From Sorex araneus (lineage: Eukaryota > Chordata > Mammalia > Eulipotyphla > Soricidae): a DNA stretch of 64,000 bases. Below are positions 57,117-64,000 of the stretch, piece by piece. Position 1 is the stretch's first letter, and every line of letters begins with the position of its first letter. The notes below the pieces were generated by a model, which worked only from the letters and a program-made list of their open reading frames with translations, had not been told where the DNA came from and did no database searches. The DNA is taken from positions 188,187,095 through 188,251,094 of the forward strand of contig NC_073303.1 of NCBI RefSeq assembly GCF_027595985.1. The letters run 5' to 3'. Made by a program: the position numbers and the translations under genes.

Positions 57117-57450
57117 GTTTTGTATTTCTGTATTTTAGTAACTAAGTCCAGGGAAATTTCTGGCAAAAATTGGATCATTGCAAGCTCGTACCTCTCATTA
57201 GTGGTCCTCATAAGCTGGTGGTCGCCACACCCTTCGCTCCCCTCCACCCCACTCGCAAGGAAAAGGCACGAGAGAACAACCTTTCTCCTCCTGGGCAGGC
57301 ATGGGGCCTCAGTTTAGTTCATAGTCTAGAGAGATTTCTGCAAGAAGCTGCCGGTACCAAAAGTAGTTTATCTGGCCTCTGGAATCATGCTCGTGCAGCT
57401 GCGGAGAGGCCACACGTGTGGGACACTGGGGTCACATCTCGGTGGACAGA
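57117..57450 (-). repeat. L1-type 3' family fragment inside RTE
   Basis: Inverted match to the interior of the 49.8-50.5 kb copy: 'tttctgtattttagtaactaagtccagggaaatttctgg', 'gggcaggcatggggcctcagtttagttcatagtctagag', 'gaatcatgctcgtgcagctgcggagaggcc'. The family 3' terminus and A tail are missing, so it is not a simple insertion. It occupies the place of the RTE reverse-transcriptase motifs 1-3. Confidence 0.8.
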
Positions 57451-57640
57451 TCCTCCTACCTTAATGCAGTCCCATATTCCCTTTAACCTGTCTCTTCCTG
57501 TGGAATGAATTAATCACATCACCTAAAGCTAAATATTTTTCTCAGTTTCTTTATATACATTAAAGAATCTGGGTGACTCATCAGCAGGTTATCAGAATCT
57601 CTTCATAGTACAAAAACTTAAGTACCTTGTATACTTCCTT
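57451..57640. other. Unannotated spacer in RTE complex
   Basis: About 190 bases with no recognised repeat between the L1-type fragment and the SINE head. Confidence 0.5.
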
Positions 57641-57700
57641 GGGCTGGAGCCATAGCACAGAGGGTAGGGTGTTTGCCTTGCACGTGGTTGACCTGGGTTC
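57641..57700 (+). repeat. SINE head (pol III promoter) joined to RTE
   Basis: GGGCTGGAGCCATAGCACAG through the B-box GACCTGGGTTC gives the first 60 bases of the shrew SINE head. The SINE body is absent. Within 6 bases the sequence becomes RTE reverse transcriptase. The head could come from a template switch between SINE and RTE RNA, or be what remains of a SINE after a deletion. Confidence 0.85.
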
Positions 57701-57706
57701 TAAAAA

Positions 57707-58979
57707 CTGAGACTGAAGCGGTCATCAAAGCCCTAGCCAAACAGGGCATACAAAAGTACATCAGGATCCTACATGCATTGTATTACAGATTCACCACCAG
57801 GATCTCACCATTCTACAAGGAAGTGATCATTAACGTAAAGATCAGCAGAGCGATATCATTTCACCAAAACTCTTCAGTGCCACCCCCGAGAACATCATGC
57901 AACGACTGGAATGTGGAGAAATTTGAGTGGAGATAGACACCACCTCCACTTCATTGATGACATCATTCAAATAACACCAAACATTAGCCAAGAGGCACAA
58001 ATGCTGGCTGACTTTGACCGTGAGTGTGAAAAAGGACTGATTGCAGCTGAATCTCACAAAGTAAATGCTCATAAGAAACGGACTAGGGGCTGGAGTGATA
58101 GTACAGCGGGTAGGGCATTTGCCTTGCATGCGGCCGACCCAGGTTTGATTCCCAGCATCCCATATGGTTCCCTGAGCAGTGCCAGGAGTAATTCCTGAGT
58201 ACAGAGCCAGGAGTAACCCTGAGCATTGCCAGGTGTGACCCAAAAAGAAAAAAAAAAACGGACTAGTGTCTGATGTTTGTCTGATGTTCCATTCCTCTCA
58301 ATGGAACAAACATCTCCAACTGCAGCAGCTGTGTGTACCTAGTTAGAATATCAACTTCACAAATGATCTGGCACCTGAGCTGCGCAGGTGGAAGATAGTG
58401 GTGTGGAACGCCTTCAAGAGTGTCAAAGAGTTTGTTTAAAGGAGGAAGAACCTCTAGTTCTAGGCACATCATTTCGACTCCATTGTTCTTCCTGCAGTAA
58501 CATATGCCTCAGAGACCTGGGCCTCATTAAAACAGGATGAGAACTCTATTCTAACGCTAACAGGATGGTAACTCAAAGAGGAATCAAAAGAGCTATGGTT
58601 GGAATATCACATTTCACTCAAGTGAGAGAAAGAATCCGGCGTTCCGACCTCCACTGAAGATCGAGAATCAGGGATGCTGTCTTGTTTGCCAAGGCATTGA
58701 AAATCAGATGAGCCTTCTGAATAATGTTGATTTGGAGATGACCACCATGGACTAGAGCCATTACCAACTGGATTCCATGGGACATCAAAAGAACATCTGG
58801 CCGTCCACCTAAGAGATGGTCAGACTTCTTCGCCAAGACCCTGAACAAACGGTTTGATGCTCTTTGTCTTCCTGGAACAAGCAGATGCCATTGGGCTACA
58901 CTAGCACATGAACAGGGGTGAATGGAGATATTACTGGTGCCCGCTCAAGCAAATCAATGAGCAATGGGATGATAAGTGA
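57707..58979 (+). pseudogene. RTE reverse transcriptase and C-terminus, degraded
   Basis: Continuation of a plus-strand RTE, interrupted at 58087-58255 by an A-tailed SINE. It starts at TEAVIKAL, continues FTTRISPFYKEVIINVK, then (shifted frame) QSDIISPKLFSATPENIM, where the usual QGD is QSD. The catalytic box reads HFIDDI (FIDD at 57950-57961) where the family has FADD; two Asp are kept. MLADFDRECEK follows, then after the SINE a frameshifted C-terminal region with LPAVTYASETWA-like text near 58490, KIEN/RRSDLH, and RDVKR-type blocks. It ends EWRYYWCPLKQINEQWDDK and TGA at 58977-58979. Stops and frameshifts throughout. Whether this is the same insertion as 55884-57116 is uncertain because about 150 codons between them are absent. 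Confidence 0.86.
58076..58266 (+). repeat. A-tailed shrew SINE inserted in RTE
   Basis: Nearly intact element at 58087-58255: A box TAGTACAGCGGG, B box GGTTTGATTCC, body 'ccagcatcccatatggttccctgagcagtgccaggagtaattcc', tail 'acccaaaaagaaaaaaaaa'. Flanked by AAACGGACTAG (58076-58086 and 58256-58266). It is younger than the RTE copy it interrupts. Confidence 0.95.
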
Positions 58980-59055
58980 TAGAAATGATACGAGTGATTT
59001 TGTATTTGAAAACTCAGGTATTTATCACCAACAGAAGACACATTAGACCATTAAC

Positions 59056-59327
59056 AAAACTAGTTTTTTTTTTAATTTATTTTTTTATTGAATCACCATG
59101 TGGAAAGTTACAACGCTTTCAGGTTTAAGTCTCAGTTATACAATGCTCGAACACCCATCCCTTCACCACTGCACATATTCCACCACCAAGAATCACAGCA
59201 TACGTCCCCTCGCCCCTGCCTCCCCAGCCCCCCACCCCGCTTGTGTAACTAGTAAATTTCACTTTACTTTGAATACATTCAATATTTCAAAAAAAAACTC
59301 ACTATTATTGATAATAAAACTAGTTTT
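59056..59327 (-). repeat. L1-type 3' end with target-site duplication
   Basis: Minus-strand, strongly 5'-truncated copy at 59068-59315: T run, 'ttattgaatcaccatgtggaaagtta', C-rich tract near 59205-59240, and 'caatatttcaaaaaaaaactcactattattg'. Flanked by AAAACTAGTTTT (59056-59067 and 59316-59327). The duplicated site is itself palindromic. It shows that fragments as short as 250 bases were inserted independently. Confidence 0.9.
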
Positions 59328-59748
59328 AAACAAAGTTTACTTATTGTAATAATATGTAAGACAAAGTATGACACATACTTCCAAACCACCCCCACTTTCA
59401 AAGTCTCAAATCCACACCAACCAGCTCTGCTTAGAGAGCTTTCTCTCTCCCTTTCTGTTAACCTCAGTACAGAATTCAGTTTCCGTGTGCATTTTAGTTT
59501 GGCTTTGTTCTTTGCTTTGTTTCTTTAAAGCCAAAATAGGAATAACTTCATCTTCCATTCTTCCATTTCCTTCTTATTTATTTCACCTCACATGACCCCT
59601 CTGGTTTCATTTATGTAAAAATTTAACAATTTCTTATAAGAAGTAAGTACTCCATTGTGTACATATGTATATTTCTTTCTAAGGTTATTATACTATATAA
59701 GGCTACTACAAAGTCTAATATATATGCATATATAATTATATATATATA
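59328..59748. other. Unannotated sequence
   Basis: Nothing recognised. A TATATA-rich stretch near 59718-59750. Confidence 0.5.
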
Positions 59749-59973
59749 TCACTGTCACTGTATCCTGTTGCACATTGATTTGCTTGAGAGGGCATCAGCA
59801 ACGTCTCCATTGTGAGACTTGTTGCTACTATTTTTGGTATATGGAATATGCCACAGGTAGCTTGTCCACCTCTGCTGTGCAGGCAAGATAATCTCGGTAG
59901 CTTGCCGTGCTCTCTGAGCGGGGCAGCCATGTGCAAGGCAAACACTCTACCCGCTGCACTATCACTCCAGCCC
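59749..59973 (-). repeat. RTE-tailed SINE with internal deletion
   Basis: Tail, body and head are present on the minus strand, but the B-box region is deleted ('gagcggggcagccatgtgcaaggc'), so it could not be transcribed by pol III from its own promoter. Confidence 0.88.
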
Positions 59974-60174
59974 TTAGATAATTATCAATAACAAATATTC
60001 AAATATTTTGATTTTTTTTTATTAAAAGTACTGATTAAGTACACCAATACTGTTACATACTTTTAACCCACTATTATAGAGAAGTACTTGTGGCTGATAT
60101 TTTGTCTCAGTTCTAAGACTGTTGTGTTGACAATGAACCAGAAAAAGTGAATTTTATTTGACTTGCTTTAATTA

Positions 60175-60292
60175 GTCCTTGCTCTGTGCTCAGGACTAAC
60201 CACTATCTGTGACTGAGGAACCATGTCAGACAAACAAACACATTCAGTTGCATGCAAGGCCATTTACTGCAGTAATATCCCTGCAGCCCACT
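60175..60292 (-). repeat. Degenerate A-tailed SINE fragment
   Basis: 'tgctctgtgctcaggactaacc', 'gaggaaccatgtcaga' and 'gttgcatgcaaggccatttactgcagtaatatccctgcagccc' follow the inverted SINE. Confidence 0.6.
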
Positions 60293-60599
60293 TTAATTAA
60301 TTTTAAAAGTAGTAGCATGAACTAAGTTAAAAGTAGGTTTAAGTTTACATATCATTTAAAAATGTGTTAATTATAGTATTGGTAGTTTTGATGGTGTTAA
60401 AGTTTATGGTATTAACATAAAAATGACTATACACAAAAAATGACTATAACAGCAAAATGGTCTGTGACCCTCTGCCACTATCTCTCCATCTCTAGTGTTC
60501 TGGTCTTTCCTTTCCCCCTCTTCCCCCACTGTTTGATAATTGGTTCTGTATTCTAATACCAACTAATCAATCATTGTTCTCTGCTGTCTACGCTCTTAT
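60293..60599. other. Unannotated, probably eroded L1
   Basis: A pyrimidine-rich stretch at 60465-60535 precedes the recognisable L1 part and could be the complement of an L1 3' UTR. Confidence 0.35.
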
Positions 60600-60865
60600 T
60601 TGACTCTATATTTCACTCATAATTGAAATCATCCAGCATTTATCCTTCTCACTCTGAATTATTTTCTGAAGCATAATACCCTCCAATTTTATTCACACCG
60701 TAGCAATCTGCACAACTTCATATTTTTTCATAGCTGCATAATATTTTATCATCTGTATATATAAGTTTACACTGATTCATTCATCAATAGTTAGCAATAT
60801 GAGTTGTTATAACACCATTCAATAAAGATATCTCAAAGCAGATTACTATCTTGAGATATTAGACC
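60600..60865 (-). repeat. L1 ORF2 3' end (antisense)
   Basis: 'gcataataccctccaattttattcac', 'catagctgcataatattttatcatctgtatatataag' and 'gattcattcatcaatagttagcaatatg' are the complement of the last part of L1 ORF2. Confidence 0.75.
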
Positions 60866-60949
60866 AGAATCATTGAATGCATAAGACATCTACAGTAAAT
60901 GTGTAGAGGAGTCTTCAATTATTAAACTCCAAACCCCAAAATAATTAAA

Positions 60950-61400
60950 ATTAAAATGTGCAAGTGTTGCATATTAAATTTTTTTAATTAGTGGGCCAAA
61001 AAAGAGCCAAAAATACACTTAACTGAATGGAATAAAATATTTACATACATGATATAGGACAAATATCAAAGATTTATAAAATAATCACAAGGCTCAAAAT
61101 CACCAAAAATAAAAAAACAATAACCTCAACCAAAAATTAGGAGCAGAGATGCACACACATTTCCTCAAAAAAGATATACAGATGGCTAATAGACATATGA
61201 AAAAGTGTTTATTTTCATTTATTTTTTAGTAAAATATAAGTAAAACAGCAATGATACACATCCTAAGAAAGTGTTAATGGCATATATCACAAAGATTAAG
61301 GACAAGAGTTGGTATGGATGTTGGTGAGAATGTCTTAGTGTATTATGATAATATTATATAGTGAAATGTTAACAGAACTATTTAACAAAACATTGAAATA
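60950..61400 (+). repeat. L1 ORF2 fragment (sense)
   Basis: 'ggaataaaatatttacatacatgatataggacaaatatc', 'atgcacacacatttcctcaaaaaagatatacagatggctaatagacatatg' and 'gacaagagttggtatggatgttggtgagaatg' follow L1 ORF2 downstream of the reverse transcriptase. Orientation is opposite to the adjacent fragment at 60600-60865, which is further towards the L1 3' end. Confidence 0.75.
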
Positions 61401-62322
61401 ACATTTAAGTTGTGAATATTGCATGTTAAATATTTAAATAGTAGAGCAAGCAAATATTGAAATGTACATGAAAAGCTACTGCAAGACAAACTTCAAACCA
61501 CAAGATTCTTATATTTTACTGTTTTTAATATCAAGCCACAGTTGAATTTAGAATGGTATGTTTAAACAAAGTCCTAATGATTTACACTACAGATACAATA
61601 CCACAGAGAGGTAGGTTAGGAGAAACTAAGCAAATATTTTCACACAGAGAAAACACTTGTCTAGAAAAATCTCCTTGTATTCCTGAAAATTCAAAGACAA
61701 AGTTTATAAAATACCATATAAATATAAAAATTTGATAATACTTGCATATATTGTTTTAGTTATCAAGCTTTAAATGAATGTAATATTGTAAAACATATAA
61801 ATGCTTGTTCTAGCTATATTTATGAAGGTTCTTCAGATGTGAAGATAGAAGTGTCCCTTTAGTTAACTTAATCAATGTAACTAGCATAGTTTAAATATCT
61901 TAAACAATTCATTCTCTATATTTTTTGTTTCTGTAAACTGATAGCGAGTTTTATTGAATTTTCCATTGCCATAATCATAATGGACAGAATACTATCTCCA
62001 CTAATTTACAAATTATTTTGAATAAGTTACATGTATTCTTTGAAAAATAGAAATGAATTAAACACACATACATATATTAATTGATAATCCAACAGAAAGT
62101 ACACATTATTGTATGAAAACTCAATTTTTAACATTTTTCAGTATGTATTACTTTGATAAGTACTTTTAGATTTCTTTGTGCCAGGAATAATTTTATATGC
62201 TCAAGATTCATCAGTGAATTTTCCAATTTTTAAACTTGTGATTTATATTTTGCTGGCAGAGGTATGTATGTATGTCATCTGTGTGTATATAGGCATAGAT
62301 ACATGAAATCAGGATTATTGTT
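61401..62322. other. Unannotated AT-rich sequence
   Basis: Nothing recognised. Confidence 0.5.
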
Positions 62323-62543
62323 AATCACTGTCATCCCATTGCTCATCGATTTGTTTGAGCGGGCACCAGTAGCATCTCTCATTGAGAAACTTATTGTTAT
62401 TGCTTATGGCATATCAAATACGCACGGGTAGCTTGCCAGGCTCTGCTGCTCGGGCTCGATACTCTCGGTAGCTAGCCGGCCTCTCTGAGAGGGGCGGAGG
62501 AATCAAACTCGGGTTGGCCACGTGAAAGGCGTTCGCCCAACTG
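62323..62543 (-). repeat. RTE-tailed SINE, head truncated
   Basis: Minus-strand copy with a complete tail and body and the B box (GAATCAAACTC). It stops short of the A box at 'cgttcgcccaactgc'. A weak TAATCA duplication may flank it. Confidence 0.88.
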
Positions 62544-62639
62544 CTAATCAGATGGTGATTTTAGAGACCCTTATACTGGATCATGACATAATTACTGTAT
62601 TTTTTGTAGATATAAAAAGAATACATAGTGTGAGACTAA

Positions 62640-62965
62640 TATCCAAGAACAGAAAAAACAGGGGGCAGAAGAACTGGTCCACAATTGGAAAATTGTCACA
62701 GTATGTAAGGAGGTGGAGGACACTTAGGTTAGAGAAGGGACCACTACAGCAATAATAGTTGGAAATGATAACTCTGGATAAGAACTGAGTGTTAAAAGTA
62801 GGCAAAGGTATATACATGAGCACCTTTCAGTATCTGTATTGCAAACTGGGGATATTGGTGTGGGAAATGTGCACTCATTAAGAGATGGGTGTTGGATCAT
62901 TGTATGACTGAAACCAAATCATAAACAACTTGTTAACTGTGTACCGGGTGGTCATTCAATTAAGA
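62640..62965 (+). repeat. Old L1-type 3' end
   Basis: 'gataactctggataagaactgagtgttaaaagtaggcaaagg', 'gcacctttcagtatctgtattgcaaac', then 'ggaaatgtgcactcattaagagatgggtgttggatcattgtatgactg', 'cttgttaactgtgta' and 'gtcattcaatta'. The terminus is homologous to the other L1-type ends; the interior is an older version. No A tail is left. Confidence 0.65.
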
Positions 62966-63311
62966 TAATTAAGATGCTCCCAAAATATAAAATAGTCATA
63001 AAATAAGTCCTTTCTGCAGAGATAACATTTGACTGGAACCTCCTATGAAGTAGTGTGAATCTCACATGTGTGTGTGTGGAGAAATGTACTTTAGGCAATG
63101 GCACACAGGTTAGTGAAGAGTATCGTAGAAATAAAAATGTCAACGCAAAGGTGAGAAGAGGGGAAAACAACAGAGAAAATTGAGATATATATCATAGATT
63201 CAGGATCACAGACCGAAGTAAGGATTTTTGGATTTTTCTAAATAAAATGAAAATCTGAGGACATCTAATATTTCAGACAGATGTTTAGTAAAGAAACATA
63301 CAGTTTAAGAC
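62966..63311. other. Unannotated sequence
   Basis: Nothing recognised. Confidence 0.5.
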
Positions 63312-63465
63312 TGGAGAGACAGGGCAGGAATCAAGGTGCTTGTCTTACATACAACCAACCTGATTTAATCTTCAGCCAGCAGGATCCCCTGAGCCAAGAA
63401 AGACTTCTGAGGGCAGATCCAGGAGTTGCATATCAACAGCACCAGATGTAGCTCTAGTTAACCTC
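63312..63465 (+). repeat. Degenerate A-tailed SINE
   Basis: 'agactggagagacagggcaggaatcaagg', 'tgcttgtcttacatacaacc', 'cagcaggatcccctgagcc', 'gcagatccaggagttgcatatcaacag' follow the SINE in order. Its A-rich tail probably seeded the following ACA microsatellite. Confidence 0.7.
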
Positions 63466-63469
63466 TCTC

Positions 63470-63470
63470 C

Positions 63471-63501
<31 letters not shown>
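63470..63501. repeat. (CAA)n microsatellite
   Basis: About 10 CAA units at the tail position of the old SINE. Confidence 0.93.
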
Positions 63502-63502
<1 letters not shown>

Positions 63503-64000
63503 ACCTGAAAAATAATTGAGTTATTTTCAAGTAACTTTACTAGCTGACACATCTTCTTTCTCACATACAACAAAATATCTCCATACTAAAATTGAAAACT
63601 CTTGCTAGTGCCCAAGGTTCAGAAAGCTCAGAAACACTTCCTCAGCACATAAATTATCCTAATATGAAAGTCTAAGTAATAATAAATATTTCAAAATATA
63701 TTATTTGGTTTTCGCATTGGGTTTTGCCTTAATTTATAATCTCTTTATTTTAAAAAGCAAGAAATATGTGAACAAATGAAATTATTTTTTAGTGCTTTTA
63801 TTTGTGTAAAGTGTGGTTTTTATTCTCCCACACCGAACTATATAATAATTTAATATCAATTTCTTTGAAGGATTGAACTGAGGAAAATTCAAAATTTTTA
63901 TAACTAAAAATTCTGACAAGTTGACTCAAGTTTGCAGATTTATTTTTAGAGGTGGAACCATCTACTCTTTTCTTAATATGGAACATACATACATACAACT
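63502..64000. other. Unannotated AT-rich sequence
   Basis: Nothing recognised; the window ends in a CATA repeat (63985-63998). Confidence 0.5.

Noticed and set aside
57641..57700. Possible functional tRNA gene
   Set aside because: A and B boxes are present, but there is no tRNA cloverleaf 3' half; it is the SINE head seen throughout the window.

Overview
The window looks like AT-rich, gene-poor mammalian DNA, most probably from a shrew of the genus Sorex (S. araneus is my best guess). I find no protein-coding exon, rRNA, functional tRNA gene or CRISPR array; every open reading frame I examined is either repeat-derived or short and unconvincing. The species inference rests on two repeat families: a very abundant SINE whose tRNA-like head carries good pol III A and B boxes, which I recognise as the Sorex (SOR-type) SINE, and RTE-type non-LTR retrotransposon remnants of the nematode-like kind reported from the common shrew. 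Names come from memory and pattern recognition; no database search was run.

Layout: 1-16.9 kb is mostly unique-looking AT-rich sequence with scattered SINEs, MIR fossils and a GA-rich L1 3' end at 9.5-9.8 kb. 16.9-23 kb holds L1 pieces, a probable solo LTR (19.7-20.2 kb) and a SINE cluster (21.2-22.3 kb). 24.9-25.6 kb is a SINE cluster ending in a TATC microsatellite, followed by a perfect 37-bp foldback at 25.9 kb. 28.3-29.5 kb is a 5'-truncated RTE copy on the minus strand. 29.85-30.80 kb is a young L1-type insertion with a 5' inversion and a clear target-site duplication. 31.5 kb holds a MER5A-like hAT fossil, 32.0-32.8 kb a nested SINE cluster, 32.9-33.8 kb a GC-rich LTR-like block. 36-38 kb carries five SINE-type insertions and an L1 scrap. 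43.6-44.8 and 49.8-50.5 kb are two further copies of the L1-type 3' family; 46.3-47.0 kb is a composite SINE with a GC-rich module. 55.0-59.0 kb is an RTE complex: a minus-strand 3' half head to head with a long plus-strand copy that is itself broken by an L1-type fragment, a SINE head and an A-tailed SINE. The remainder is old L1, SINEs and simple repeats.

How the parts work together: two retrotransposition systems can be read here. L1 appears to drive its own 3'-end family and an A-tailed SINE (A-rich tails, duplications of 8-22 bp, TT/AAAA-like targets). The RTE element appears to drive a second SINE: the last ~60 bases of that SINE match the last 19 codons, stop codon and short repeat tail of the RTE open reading frame. 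Both SINEs carry essentially the same tRNA-like head. The window therefore shows one pol III head joined to two different LINE-recognition tails, and in one place (57.64-57.71 kb) the head is joined directly to an RTE reverse-transcriptase segment. This SINE/RTE partnership is the most interesting thing I can see.
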